From Chrysomallon squamiferum (taxonomy: Eukaryota; Mollusca; Gastropoda; Neomphalida; Peltospiridae), in NCBI GenBank assembly GCA_012295275.1, contig CM022666.1:6070519-6134518 (forward strand): DNA of 64,000 bases, given 5' to 3'. Below are positions 1-13,850 of this stretch, piece by piece. Under the pieces are notes generated by a model that did no database searches, was not told the origin of the DNA, and saw only the letters and a list, made by a program, of their open reading frames with translations. Position numbers and translations under genes: made by a program. Each line of letters begins with the position of its first letter. Within the stretch, counting starts at the first letter, position 1.

Positions 1-611
1 ATTTTGAGTTCAGAATCAGAAATTGATTGTTTATAACTGCTTGGTTAAATAAGGATGTTTTTTTTTTAGAATGTTTTTTTTTTTTTAAATAACTGATTAT
101 TCCGTGTACAATGATGAAATGATTATTAAGTGAACATGTTAGACTAATTTAACATATACCTTTGGTATTGCTTTTTGTTATTTATGAGAGCGGAAATGTT
201 TTCTTCTATTCCCCGCCCGATAGGTAAATATAAACCAAATCTTTGTTTCAAACGTCTTTAAAGAGTAATTTGAACAGAAAACGGTCAAAATAGAGGCAAA
301 GATCAAATACTACTCTTATTAAGTTAATGTTAATGTTCTAATCTGAAAACATAAATAAATAATAAACTGGTTAGCGAATGAACAAAACCGAAGAATGAAT
401 AAATATAGAAATAACTAATAAAAGAGATCCAAACGTGACACTGTTTAAACGCAGCATTCTTTTCACATTTATTCAAAATAAAATATAAAATCATATGTAG
501 ACTGCATTGATTAGCTGGTTAAGAATTTCCATACTGAATTTCTTCATTTGATTACTGAGAAAGAAAAGAGAGAATACTAACTGACTGAAGAAAAAAAAAT
601 AAATAAAACTT

Positions 612-1050
612 ATGCGAGTTGTGTTCACTGGTAAATTTAGAGTGGCCTCCCTTATGTGAGATGTGTTCACTGGTATATTTAGAGTGGCCTCCCTTATGTG
701 AGATGTGTTCACTGGTATATTTAGAGTGGCCTCCCTTATGTGAGATGTGTTCACTGGTATATTTAGAGTGGCTTCCCTTATGTGAGATGTGTTCACTGGT
801 ATATTTAGAGTGGCCTCCCTTATGTGAGATGTGTTCACTGATATATTTGGAGTGGCCTCCCTTATGTGAGATGTATTCACTGGTATGTTTAGAGTGGCCT
901 CCCTTACGTGAGATGTGTTCACTGGTATATTTAGAGTGCCCTCCCTTACGTGAGATGTGTTCACTGGTATATTTAGAGTGCCCTCCCTTATGCGAGATGT
1001 GTTCACTAGTATAGTTAAAATAGCCTACCTCATGCGAGATGTATTCAGTG
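612..1050. repeat. 42-bp minisatellite, unit 1
   Basis: About 10.5 tandem copies of a 42-bp motif whose core is ttatgtgagatgtgttcact followed by ggtatatttagagtggcctc. The outer copies are more diverged (tgcgagttg at the left, tgcgagatgtattcagtgg at the right). Confidence 0.96.
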
Positions 1051-1883
1051 GAATTAAGAAAATAACAAAAAAGAAAATTCGATTAAAAAAGCATAAATAA
1101 AGAGTCAGTGAGAGCAGAGTGTATGAACTGATTAAAAATATACGACAAATAAATAATAAATAAATCATAATATGAAAAAGAAAGAGTGAAAGAAAGGAAA
1201 TAAAGATAGAAAAGATGGAAAGAAAAGAAAGAAAGAAAGAAGTAAGGACAGAAAGAAAAAAGAACGAAGGAAAGAAAGAAAATATTGAAGCAGGTTAGCG
1301 AATGAACAAAACCGAAGAATGAATAAATATAGAAATAACTAATAAAAGAGATCCCAACGTGGTACTGTTTAAACGCAGCATTCTTTTCACATTTATTCAA
1401 AATAAAATATAAAATCATATGTAGACTGCATTGATTAGCTGGTTAAAAATTTCCGTACTGAATTTCATCATTTGATTACTGAGAAAAAAAACCCAGAGAA
1501 TACTAACTGACTAAAAAAAAAATAAATAAATCAAGGTTTATGCGACATGAAAAGTAACTTATGTCATAGTGTTGTCCTACAGTACCTTGTAATATAGAAG
1601 AGCTTTCTAACGATTAATTATGGAAAAAAAAAACAATCTTAGAAAGTAAATAAAATCATCTAACTTCCTTGTTTTATACCATTTTTTCTTATATTACATT
1701 TCATTTGTAACTTAAGAATGAAACAGATGAAATAAATGTATAGTTACTTCTTGTAACAAAAATACTTAAAACATTATAAAACGGTTGATGTAGATAAATA
1801 TTACTAAATATCAGTAAGTGTCCAGAAGCCACCAGAAGCCGGAAAGTTTGGACGACGTCTGGCTATGACAAAGTTGAGGTATC

Positions 1884-1955
1884 TCCGATGTGGTCTAGTG
1901 GTTAGGATTCCTGGCTTTCACCCAGGTGGCCCGGGTTCAATTCCCGGCATGGGAA
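1884..1955 (+). tRNA. tRNA-Glu(UUC), copy 1, acceptor-stem mismatch
   Basis: 72 nt with the anticodon loop CTTTCAC (anticodon TTC), A-box TGGTCTAGTGG and B-box GGTTCAATTCC. D, anticodon and T stems pair. The acceptor stem is TCCGATG against CATGGGA, leaving a G4:G69 mismatch. The first T4 run lies 29 nt downstream. Confidence 0.85.
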
Positions 1956-2590
1956 ACATAATCTTTGCTTTAAATTACATTTATTTTGAGTTCAGAATCA
2001 GAAATTGATTGTTTATAACTGCTTGGTTAAATAAGGATGTTTTTTAGAATGTTTTTTTCTTTTTAAATAACTGATTATTCCGTGTACAATGATGAAATGA
2101 TTATTAAGTGAACATGTTAGACTAATTTAACATATACCTTTGGTATTGCTTTTTGTTATTTATGAGAGCGGAAATGTTTTCTTCTATTCCCCGCCCGATA
2201 GGTAAATATAAACCAAATCTTTGTTTCAAACGTCTTTTTAAGAGTAATTTGAACAGAAAACGGTCAAAATAGAGGCAAAGATCAAATACTACTCTTATTA
2301 AGTTAATGTTAATGTTCTAATCTGAAAACATAAATAAATAATAAACTGGTTAGCGAATGAACAAAACCGAAGAATGAATAAATATAGAAATAACTAATAA
2401 AAGAGATCCAAACGTGACACTGTTTAAAGCGCAGCATTCTTTTCACATTTATTCAAAATAAAATATAAAATCATATGTAGACTGCATTGATTAGCTGGTT
2501 AAGAATTTCCATACTGAATTTCTTCATTTGATTACTGAGAAAGAAAAGAGAGAATACTAACTGACTGAAGAAAAAAATAAATAAAACTTA

Positions 2591-3029
2591 TGCGAGTTGT
2601 GTTCACTGGTAAATTTAGAGTGGCCTCCCTTATGTGAGATGTGTTCACTGGTATATTTAGAGTGGCCTCCCTTATGTGAGATGTGTTCACTGGTATATTT
2701 AGAGTGGCCTCCCTTATGTGAGATGTGTTCACTGGTATATTTAGAGTGGCTTCCCTTATGTGAGATGTGTTCACTGGTATATTTAGAGTGGCCTCCCTTA
2801 TGTGAGATGTGTTCACTGATATATTTGGAGTGGCCTCCCTTATGTGAGATGTATTCACTGGTATGTTTAGAGTGGCCTCCCTTACGTGAGATGTGTTCAC
2901 TGGTATATTTAGAGTGCCCTCCCTTACGTGAGATGTGTTCACTGGTATATTTAGAGTGCCCTCCCTTATGCGAGATGTGTTCACTAGTATAGTTAAAATA
3001 GCCTACCTCATGCGAGATGTATTCAGTGG
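2591..3029. repeat. 42-bp minisatellite, unit 2
   Basis: Same copy number and internal variant order as unit 1. Confidence 0.95.
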
Positions 3030-3869
3030 AATTAAGAAAATAACAAAGAAAATTCGATTAAAAAAGCATAAATAAAGAGTCAGTGAGAGCAGAGTGTATG
3101 AACTGATTAAAAATATACGACAAATAAATAATAAATAAATCATAATATGAAAAAGAAAGAGTGAAAGAAAGGAAATAAAGATAGAAAAGATGGAAAGAAA
3201 AGAAAGAAAGAAAGAAAGAAAGAAAGAAGTAAGGACAGAAAGAAAAAAGAACGAAGGAAAGAAAGAAAATATTGAAGCAGGTTAGCGAATGAACAAAACC
3301 GAAGAATGAATAAATATAGAAATAACTAATAAAAGAGATCCCAACGTGGTACTGTTTAAACGCAGCATTCTTTTCACATTTATTCAAAATAAAATATAAA
3401 ATCATATGTAGACTGCATTGATTAGCTGGTTAAGAATTTCCGTACTGAATTTCATCATTTGATTACTGAGAAAAAACCCCAGAGAATACTAACTGACTAA
3501 AGAAAAAATAAATAAATCAAGGTTTATGCGACATGAAAAGTAACTTATGTCATAGTGTTGTCCTACAGTACCTTGTAATATAGAAGAGCTTTCTAACGAT
3601 TAATTATGGAAAAAAAAAACAATCTTAGAAAGTAAATAAAATCATCTAACTTCCTTGTTTTATACCATTTTTTCTTATATTACATTTCATTTGTAACTTA
3701 AGAATGAAACAGATGAAATAAATGTATAGTTACTTCTTGTAACAAAAATACTTAAAACATTATAAAACGGTTGATGTAGATAAATATTACTAAATATCAG
3801 TAAGTGTCCAGAAGCCAGCAGAAGCCGGAAAGTTTGGACGACGTCTGGCTATGACAAAGTTGAGGTATC

Positions 3870-3941
3870 TCCGATGTGGTCTAGTGGTTAGGATTCCTGG
3901 CTTTCACCCAGCTGGCCCGGGTTCAATTCCCGGCATGGGAA
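3870..3941 (+). tRNA. tRNA-Glu(UUC), copy 2, two stem mismatches
   Basis: As copy 1 with the G4:G69 acceptor mismatch, and additionally CCAGC instead of CCAGG in the anticodon stem, giving C27:C43. Both box elements are intact. Confidence 0.82.
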
Positions 3942-4578
3942 ACATAATCTTTGCTTTAAATTACATTTATTTTGAGTTCAGAATCAGAAATTGATTGTTT
4001 ATAACTGCTTGGTTAAATAAGGATGTTTTTTTTTAGAATGTTTTTTTCTTTTTAAATAACTGATTATTCCGTGTACAATGATGAAATGATTATTAAGTGA
4101 ACATGTTAGACTAATTTAACATATACCTTTGGTATTGCTTTTTGTTATTTATGAGAGCGGAAATGTTTTCTTCTATTCCCCGCCCGATAGGTAAATATAA
4201 ACCAAATCTTTGTTTCAAACGTCTTTAAAGAGTAATTTGAACAGAAAACGGTCAAAATAGAGGCAAAGATCAAATACTACTCTTATTAAGTTAATGTTAA
4301 TGTTCTAATCTGAAAACATAAATAAATAATAAACTGGTTAGCGAATGAACAAAACCGAAGAATGAATAAATATAGAAATAACTAATAAAAGAGATCCAAA
4401 CGTGACACTGTTTAAACGCAGCATTCTTTTCACATTTATTCAAAATAAAATATAAAATCATATGTAGACTGCATTGATTAGCTGGTTAAGAATTTCCATA
4501 CTGAATTTCTTCATTTGATTACTGAGAAAGAAAAAGAGAATACTAACTGACTGAAGAAAAAAAAATAAATAAAACTTA

Positions 4579-5017
4579 TGCGAGTTGTGTTCACTGGTAA
4601 ATTTAGAGTGGCCTCCCTTATGTGAGATGTGTTCACTGGTATATTTAGAGTGGCCTCCCTTATGTGAGATGTGTTCACTGGTATATTTAGAGTGGCCTCC
4701 CTTATGTGAGATGTGTTCACTGGTATATTTAGAGTGGCCTCCCTTATGTGAGATGTGTTCACTGGTATATTTAGAGTGGCCTCCCTTATGTGAGATGTGT
4801 TCACTGATATATTTGGAGTGGCCTCCCTTATGTGAGATGTATTCACTGGTATGTTTAGAGTGGCCTCCCTTACGTGAGATGTGTTCACTGGTATATTTAG
4901 AGTGCCCTCCCTTACGTGAGATGTGTTCACTGGTATATTTAGAGTGCCCTCCCTTATGCGAGATGTGTTCACTAGTATAGTTAAAATAGCCTACCTCATG
5001 CGAGATGTATTCAGTGG
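4579..5017. repeat. 42-bp minisatellite, unit 3
   Basis: Same as unit 1 except that the fourth copy reads tggcctccc where the other units have tggcttccc (near 4736). Confidence 0.95.
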
Positions 5018-5855
5018 AATTAAGAAAATAACAAAGAAAATTCGATTAAAAAGCATAAATAAAGAGTCAGTGAGAGCAGAGTGTATGAACTGATTAAAAA
5101 TATACGACAAATAAATAATAAATAAATCATAATATGAAAAAAAAAGAGTGAAAGAAAGGAAATAAAGATAGAAAAGATGGAAAGAAAAGAAAAAAGAAAG
5201 AAAGAAAGAAGTAAGGACAGAAAGAAAAAAAAACGAAGGAAAGAAAGAAAATATTGAAGCAGGTTAGAATGAACAAAACCGAAGAATGAATAAATATAGA
5301 AATAACTAATAAAAGAGATCCCAACGTGGTACTGTTTAAACGCAGCATTCTTTTCACATTTATTCAAAATAAAATATAAAATCATATGTAGACTGCATTG
5401 ATTAGCTGGTTAAAAATTTCCGTACTGAATTTCATCATTTGATTACTGAGAAAAAAAAAAACCAGAGAATACTAACTGACTAAAGAAAAAATAAATAAAT
5501 CAAGGTTTATGCGACATGAAAAGTAACTTATGTCATAGTGTTGTCCTACAGTACCTTGTAATATAGAAGAGCTTTCTAACGATTAATTATGGAAAAAAAA
5601 AAAACAATCTTAGAAAGTAAATAAAATCATCTAACTTCCTTGTTTTATACCATTTTTTCTTATATTACATTTCATTTGTAACTTAAGAATGAAACAGATG
5701 AAATAAATGTATAGTTACTTCTTGTAACAAAAAATACTTAAAACATTATAAAACGGTTGATGTAGATAAATATTACTAAATATCAGTAAGTGTCGAGAAG
5801 CCAGCAGAAGCCGGTAAGTTTGGACGACGTCTGGCTATGACAAAGTTGAGGTATC

Positions 5856-5927
5856 TCCGATGTGGTCTAGTGGTTAGGATTCCTGGCTTTCACCCAGCTG
5901 GCCCGGGTTCAATTCCCGGCATGGGAA
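5856..5927 (+). tRNA. tRNA-Glu(UUC), copy 3, two stem mismatches
   Basis: Same sequence as copy 2 (G4:G69 and C27:C43). Confidence 0.82.
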
Positions 5928-6564
5928 ACATAATCTTTGCTTTAAATTACATTTATTTTGAGTTCAGAATCAGAAATTGATTGTTTATAACTGCTTGGTT
6001 AAATAAGGATGTTTTTTTAGAATGTTTTTTTCTTTTTAAATAACTGATTATTCCGTGTACAATGATGAAATGATTATTAAGTGAACATGTTAGACTAATT
6101 TAACATATACCTTTGGTATTGCTTTTTGTTATTTATGAGAGCGGAAATGTTTTCTTCTATTCCCCGCCCGATAGGTAAATATAAACCAAATCTTTGTTTC
6201 AAACGTCTTTAAAGAGTAATTTGAACAGAAAACGGTCAAAATAGAGGCAAAGATCAAATACTACTCTTATTAAGTTAATGTTAATGTTCTAATCTGAAAA
6301 CATAAATAAATAATAAACTGGTTAGCGAATGAACAAAACCGAAGAATGAATAAATATAGAAATAACTAATAAAAGAGATCCAAACGTGACACTGTTTAAA
6401 CGCAGCATTCTTTTCACATTTATTCAAAATAAAATATAAAAATCATATGTAGACTGCATTGATTAGCTGGTTAAGAATTTCCATACTGAATTTCTTCATT
6501 TGATTACTGAGAAAGAAAAAAGAGAGAATACTAACTGACTGAAGAAAAAAATAAATAAAACTTA

Positions 6565-7003
6565 TGCGAGTTGTGTTCACTGGTAAATTTAGAGTGGCCT
6601 CCCTTATGTGAGATGTGTTCACTGGTATATTTAGAGTGGCCTCCCTTATGTGAGATGTGTTCACTGGTATATTTAGAGTGGCCTCCCTTATGTGAGATGT
6701 GTTCACTGGTATATTTAGAGTGGCTTCCCTTATGTGAGATGTGTTCACTGGTATATTTAGAGTGGCCTCCCTTATGTGAGATGTGTTCACTGATATATTT
6801 GGAGTGGCCTCCCTTATGTGAGATGTATTCACTGGTATGTTTAGAGTGGCCTCCCTTACGTGAGATGTGTTCACTGGTATATTTAGAGTGCCCTCCCTTA
6901 CGTGAGATGTGTTCACTGGTATATTTAGAGTGCCCTCCCTTATGCGAGATGTGTTCACTAGTATAGTTAAAATAGCCTACCTCATGCGAGATGTATTCAG
7001 TGG
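6565..7003. repeat. 42-bp minisatellite, unit 4
   Basis: Same copy number and variant order as unit 1. Confidence 0.95.
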
Positions 7004-7836
7004 AATTAAGAAAATAACAAAGAAAATTCGATTAAAAAGCATAAAAAAAAGAGTCAGTGAGAGCAGAGTGTATGAACTGATTAAAAATATACGACAAATA
7101 AATAATAAATAAATCATAATATGAAAAAGAAAGAGTGAAAGAAAGGAAATAAAGATAGAAAAGATGGAAAGAAAAGAAAGAAAGAAAGAAGTAAGGACAG
7201 AAAGAAAAAAGAACGAAGGAAAGAAAGAAAATATTGAAGAAGCAGGTTAGCGAATGAACAAAACCGAAGAATGAATAAATATAGAAATAACTAATAAAAG
7301 AGATCCCAACGTGGTACTGTTTAAACGCAGCATTCTTTTCACATTTATTCAAAATAAAATATAAAATCATATGTAGACTGCATTGATTAGCTGGTTAAAA
7401 ATTTCCGTACTGAATTTCATCATTTGATTACTGAGAAAAAAACCCAGAGAATACTAAACTGACTAAAGAAAAAAATAAATAAATCAAGGTTTATGCGACA
7501 TGAAAAGTAACTTATGTCATAGTGTTGTCCTACAGTACCTTGTAATATAGAAGAGCTTTCTAACGATTAATTATGGAAAAAAAAAACAATCTTAGAAAGT
7601 AAATAAAATCATCTAACTTCCTTGTTTTATACCATTTTTTCTTATATTACATTTCATTTGTAACTTAAGAATGAAACAGATGAAATAAATGTATAGTTAC
7701 TTCTTGTAACAAAAATACTTAAAACATTATAAAACGGTTGATGTAGATAAATATTACTAAATATCAGTAAGTGTCCAGAAGCCAGCAGAAGCCGGTAAGT
7801 TTGGACGACGTCTGGCTATGACAAAGTTGAGGTATC

Positions 7837-7908
7837 TCCGATGTGGTCTAGTGGTTAGGATTCCTGGCTTTCACCCAGCTGGCCCGGGTTCAATTCCCGG
7901 CATGGGAA
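7837..7908 (+). tRNA. tRNA-Glu(UUC), copy 4, two stem mismatches
   Basis: Same sequence as copy 2, anticodon TTC. Confidence 0.82.
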
Positions 7909-8541
7909 ACATAATCTTTGCTTTAAATTACATTTATTTTGAGTTCAGAATCAGAAATTGATTGTTTATAACTGCTTGGTTAAATAAGGATGTTTTTTTA
8001 GAATGTTTTTTTCTTTTTAAATAACTGATTATTCCGTGTACAATGATGAAATGATTATTAAGTGAACATGTTAGACTAATTTAACATATACATTTGGTAT
8101 TGCTTTTTGTTATTTATGAGAGCGGAAATGTTTTCTTCTATTCCCCGCCCGATAGGTAAATATAAACCAAATCTTTGTTTCAAACGTCTTTAAAGAGTAA
8201 TTTGAACAGAAAACGGTCAAAATAGAGGCAAAGATCAAATACTACTCTTATTAAGTTAATGTTAATGTTCTAATCTGAAAACATAAATAAATAATAAACT
8301 GGTTAGCGAATGAACAAAACCGAAGAATGAATAAATATAGAAATAACTAATAAAAGAGATCCAAACGTGACACTGTTTAAACGCAGCATTCTTTTCACAT
8401 TTATTCAAAATAAAATATAAAATCATATGTAGACTGCATTGATTAGCTGGTTAAGAATTTCCATACTGAATTTCTTCATTTGATTACTGAGAAAGAAAAG
8501 AGAGAATACTAACTGACTGAAGAAAAAATAAATAAAACTTA

Positions 8542-8980
8542 TGCGAGTTGTGTTCACTGGTAAATTTAGAGTGGCCTCCCTTATGTGAGATGTGTTCACT
8601 GGTATATTTAGAGTGGCCTCCCTTATGTGAGATGTGTTCACTGGTATATTTAGAGTGGCCTCCCTTATGTGAGATGTGTTCACTGGTATATTTAGAGTGG
8701 CTTCCCTTATGTGAGATGTGTTCACTGGTATATTTAGAGTGGCCTCCCTTATGTGAGATGTGTTCACTGATATATTTGGAGTGGCCTCCCTTATGTGAGA
8801 TGTATTCACTGGTATGTTTAGAGTGGCCTCCCTTACGTGAGATGTGTTCACTGGTATATTTAGAGTGCCCTCCCTTACGTGAGATGTGTTCACTGGTATA
8901 TTTAGAGTGCCCTCCCTTATGCGAGATGTGTTCACTAGTATAGTTAAAATAGCCTACCTCATGCGAGATGTATTCAGTGG
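8542..8980. repeat. 42-bp minisatellite, unit 5
   Basis: Same copy number and variant order as unit 1. Confidence 0.95.
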
Positions 8981-9812
8981 AATTAAGAAAATAACAAAGA
9001 AAATTCGATTAAAAAGCATAAATAAAGAGTCAGTGAGAGCAGAGTGTATGAACTGATTAAAAATATACGACAAATAAATAATAAATAAATCATAATATGA
9101 AAAAGAAAGAGTGAAAGAAAGGAAATAAAGATAGAAAAGATGGAAAGAAAAGAAAGAAAGAAAGAAGTAAGGACAGAAAGAAAAAAGAACGAAGGAAAGA
9201 AAGAAAATATTGAAGCAGGTTAGCGAATGAACAAAACCGAAGAATGAATAAATATAGAAATAACTAATAAAAGAGATCCAAACGTGGTACTGTTTAAACG
9301 CAGCATTCTTTTCACATTTATTCAAAATAAAATATAAAATCATATGTAGACTGCATTGATTAGCTGGTTAAGAATTTCCGTACTGAATTTCATCATTTGA
9401 TTACTGAGAAAAAAAACCCCAGAGAATACTAACTGACTAAAGAAAAAATAAATAAATCAAGGTTTATGCGACATGAAAAGTAACTTATGTCATAGTGTTG
9501 TCCTACAGTACCTTGTAATATAGAAGAGCTTTCTAACGATTAATTATGGAAAAAAAAACAATCTTAGAAAGTAAATAAAATCATCTAACTTCCTTGTTTT
9601 ATACCATTTTTTCTTATATTACATTTCATTTGTAACTTAAGAATGAAACAGATGAAATAAATGTATAGTTACTTCTTGTAACAAAAATAAATACTTAAAA
9701 CATTATAAAACGGTTGATGTAGATAAATATTACTAAATATCAGTAAGTGTCCAGAAGCCAGCAGAAGCCGGTAAGTTTGGACGACGTCTGGCTATGACAA
9801 AGTTGAGGTATC

Positions 9813-9884
9813 TCCGATGTGGTCTAGTGGTTAGGATTCCTGGCTTTCACCCAGCTGGCCCGGGTTCAATTCCCGGCATGGGAA
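9813..9884 (+). tRNA. tRNA-Glu(UUC), copy 5, two stem mismatches
   Basis: Same sequence as copy 2, anticodon TTC. Confidence 0.82.
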
Positions 9885-10521
9885 ACATAATCTTTGCTTT
9901 AAATTACATTTATTTTGAGTTCAGAATCAGAAATTGATTGTTTATAACTGCTTGGTTAAATAAGGATGTTTTTTAGAATGTTTTTTTTTCTTTTTAAATA
10001 ACTGATTATTCCGTGTACAATGATGAAATGATTATTAAGTGAACATGTTAGACTAATTTAACATATACATTTGGTATTGCTTTTTGTTATTTATGAGAGC
10101 GGAAATGTTTTCTTCTATTCCCCGCCCGATAGGTAAATATAAACCAAATCTTTGTTTCAAACGTCTTTAAAGAGTAATTTGAACAGAAAACGGTCAAAAT
10201 AGAGGCAAAGATCAAATACTACTCTTATTAAGTTAATGTTAATGTTCTAATCTGAAAACATAAATAAATAATAAACTGGTTAGCGAATGAACAAAACCGA
10301 AGAATGAATAAATATAGAAATAACTAATAAAAGAGATCCAAACGTGACACTGTTTAAACGCAGCATTCTTTTCACATTTATTCAAAATAAAATATAAAAT
10401 CATATGTAGACTGCATTGATTAGCTGGTTAAGAATTTCCATACTGAATTTCTTCATTTGATTACTGAGAAAGAAAAGAGAGAATACTAACTGACTGAAGA
10501 AAAAAAAATAAATAAAACTTA

Positions 10522-10960
10522 TGCGAGTTGTGTTCACTGGTAAATTTAGAGTGGCCTCCCTTATGTGAGATGTGTTCACTGGTATATTTAGAGTGGCCTC
10601 CCTTATGTGAGATGTGTTCACTGGTATATTTAGAGTGGCCTCCCTTATGTGAGATGTGTTCACTGGTATATTTAGAGTGGCTTCCCTTATGTGAGATGTG
10701 TTCACTGGTATATTTAGAGTGGCCTCCCTTATGTGAGATGTGTTCACTGATATATTTGGAGTGGCCTCCCTTATGTGAGATGTATTCACTGGTATGTTTA
10801 GAGTGGCCTCCCTTACGTGAGATGTGTTCACTGGTATATTTAGAGTGCCCTCCCTTACGTGAGATGTGTTCACTGGTATATTTAGAGTGCCCTCCCTTAT
10901 GCGAGATGTGTTCACTAGTATAGTTAAAATAGCCTACCTCATGCGAGATGTATTCAGTGG
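10522..10960. repeat. 42-bp minisatellite, unit 6
   Basis: Same copy number and variant order as unit 1. Confidence 0.95.
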
Positions 10961-11794
10961 AATTAAGAAAATAACAAAGAAAATTCGATTAAAAAAGCAT
11001 AAATAAAGAGTCAGTGAGAGCAGAGTGTATGAACTGATTAAAAATATACGACAAATAAATAATAAATAAATCATAATATGAAAAAGAAAGAGTGAAAGAA
11101 AGGAAATAAAGATAGAAAAGATGGAAAGAAAAGAAAGAAAAAAGAAAGAAAGAAAAGGACAGAAAGAAAAAAGAACGAAGGAAAGAAAGAAAATATTGAA
11201 GCAGGTTAGCGAATGAACAAAACCGAAGAATGAATAAATATAGAAATAACTAATAAAAGAGATCCAAACGTGGTACTGTTTAAACGCAGCATTCTTTTCA
11301 CATTTATTCAAAATAAAATATAAAATCATATGTAGACTGCATTGATTAGCTGGTTAAGAATTTCCGTACTGAATTTCATCATTTGATTACTGAGAAAAAA
11401 AAAACAGAGAATATACTAACTGACTAAAGAAAAATAAAATAAATCAAGGTTTATGCGACATGAAAAGTAACTTATGTCATAGTGTTGTCCTACAGTACCT
11501 TGTAATATAGAAGAGCTTTCTAACGATTAATTATGGAAAAAAAAAAATCTTAGAAAGTAAATAAAATCATCTAACTTCCTTGTTTTATACCATTTTTTCT
11601 TATATTACATTTCATTTGTAACTTAAGAATGAAACAGATGAAATAAATGTATAGTTACTTCTTGTAACAAAAATACTTAAAACATTATAAAACGGTTGAT
11701 GTAGATAAATATTACTAAATATCAGTAAGTGTCCAGAAGCCAGCAGAAGCCGGTAAGTTTGGACGACGTCTGGCTATGACAAAGTTGAGGTATC

Positions 11795-11866
11795 TCCGAT
11801 GTGGTCTAGTGGTTAGGATTCCTGGCTTTCACCCAGCTGGCCCGGGTTCAATTCCCGGCATGGGAA
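11795..11866 (+). tRNA. tRNA-Glu(UUC), copy 6, two stem mismatches
   Basis: Same sequence as copy 2, anticodon TTC. Confidence 0.82.
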
Positions 11867-12500
11867 ACATAATCTTTGCTTTAAATTACATTTATTTTGA
11901 GTTCAGAATCAGAAATTGATTGTTTATAACTGCTTGGTTAAATAAGGATGTTTTTTAGAATGTTTTTTTTTTTTTAAATAACTGATTATTCCGTGTACAA
12001 TGATGAAATGATTATTAAGTGAACATGTTAGACTAATTTAACATATACATTTGGTATTGCTTTTTTGTTATTTATGAGAGCGGAAATGTTTTCTTCTATT
12101 CCCCGCCCGATAGGTAAATATAAACCAAATCTTTGTTTCAAACGTCTTTAAAGAGTAATTTGAACAGAAAACGGTCAAAATAGAGGCAAAGATCAAATAC
12201 TACTCTTATTAAGTTAATGTTAATGTTCTAATCTGAAAACATAAATAAATAATAAACTGGTTAGCGAATGAACAAAACCGAAGAATGAATAAATATAGAA
12301 ATAACTAATAAAAGAGATCCAAACGTGACACTGTTTAAACGCAGCATTCTTTTCACATTTATTCAAAATAAAATATAAAATCATATGTAGACTGCATTGA
12401 TTAGCTGGTTAAGAATTTCCATACTGAATTTCTTCATTTGATTACTGAGAAAGAAAAGAGAGAATACTAACTGACTGAAGAAAAAAATAAATAAAACTTA

Positions 12501-12942
12501 TGCGAGTTGTGTTCACTGGTAAATTTAGAGTGGCCTCCCTTATGTGAGATGTGTTCACTGGTATATTTAGAGTGGCCTCCCTTATGTGAGATGTGTTCAC
12601 TGGTATATTTTAGAGAGTGGCCTCCCTTATGTGAGATGTGTTCACTGGTATATTTAGAGTGGCTTCCCTTATGTGAGATGTGTTCACTGGTATATTTAGA
12701 GTGGCCTCCCTTATGTGAGATGTGTTCACTGATATATTTGGAGTGGCCTCCCTTATGTGAGATGTATTCACTGGTATGTTTAGAGTGGCCTCCCTTACGT
12801 GAGATGTGTTCACTGGTATATTTAGAGTGCCCTCCCTTACGTGAGATGTGTTCACTGGTATATTTAGAGTGCCCTCCCTTATGCGAGATGTGTTCACTAG
12901 TATAGTTAAAATAGCCTACCTCATGCGAGATGTATTCAGTGG
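12501..12942. repeat. 42-bp minisatellite, unit 7
   Basis: Carries a private 3-bp insertion (tatattttagagagtgg, near 12604-12620); otherwise as unit 1. Confidence 0.95.
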
Positions 12943-13778
12943 AATTAAGAAAATAACAAAGAAAATTCGATTAAAAAAGCATAAATAAAGAGTCAGTGAG
13001 AGCAGAGTGTATGAACTGATTAAAAATATACGACAAATAAATAATAAATAAATCATAATATGAAAAAGAAAGAGTGAAAGAAAGGAAATAAAGATAGAAA
13101 AGATGGAAAGAAAAGAAAGAAAGAAAGAAAGAAAGAAGTAAGGACAGAAAGAAAAAAGAACGAAGGAAAGAAAGAAAATATTGAAGCAGGTTAGCGAATG
13201 AACAAAACCGAAGAATGAATAAATATAGAAATAACTAATAAAAGAGATCCAAACGTGGTACTGTTTAAACGCAGCATTCTTTTCACATTTATTCAAAATA
13301 AAATATAAAATCATATGTAGACTGCATTGATTAGCTGGTTAAGAATTTCCGTACTGAATTTCATCATTTGATTACTGAGAAAAAAACCCAGAGAATACTA
13401 ACTGACTAAAGAAAAAATAAATAAATCAAGGTTTATGCGACATGAAAAGTAACTTATGTCATAGTGTTGTCCTACAGTACCTTGTAATATAGAAGAGCTT
13501 TCTAACGATTAATTATGGAAAAAAAAAACAATCTTAGAAAGTAAATAAAATCATCTAACTTCCTTGTTTTATACCATTTTTCTTATATTACATTTCATTT
13601 GTAACTTAAGAATGAAACAGATGAAATAAATGTATAGTTACTTCTTGTAACAAAAAATACTTAAAACATTATAAAACGGTTGATGTAGATAAATATTACT
13701 AAATATCAGTAAGTGTCCAGAAGCCAGCAGAAGCCGGTAAGTTTGGACGACGTCTGGCTATGACAAAGTTGAGGTATC

Positions 13779-13850
13779 TCCGATGTGGTCTAGTGGTTAG
13801 GATTCCTGGCTTTCACCCAGCTGGCCCGGGTTCAATTCCCGGCATGGGAA
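13779..13850 (+). tRNA. tRNA-Glu(UUC), copy 7, two stem mismatches
   Basis: Same sequence as copy 2, anticodon TTC. Confidence 0.82.

Noticed and set aside
491-1014. 131-codon plus and 171-codon minus frames over the 42-bp minisatellite (and their copies in units 2-8)
   Set aside because: Both strands are open only because the period is a multiple of three; no signal, domain or splice support.
1083-1418. Phe/Ser/Leu-rich minus frame in each long unit
   Set aside because: It is the complement of the GAAA-rich microsatellite and block B; frame and length change between units with homopolymer length.
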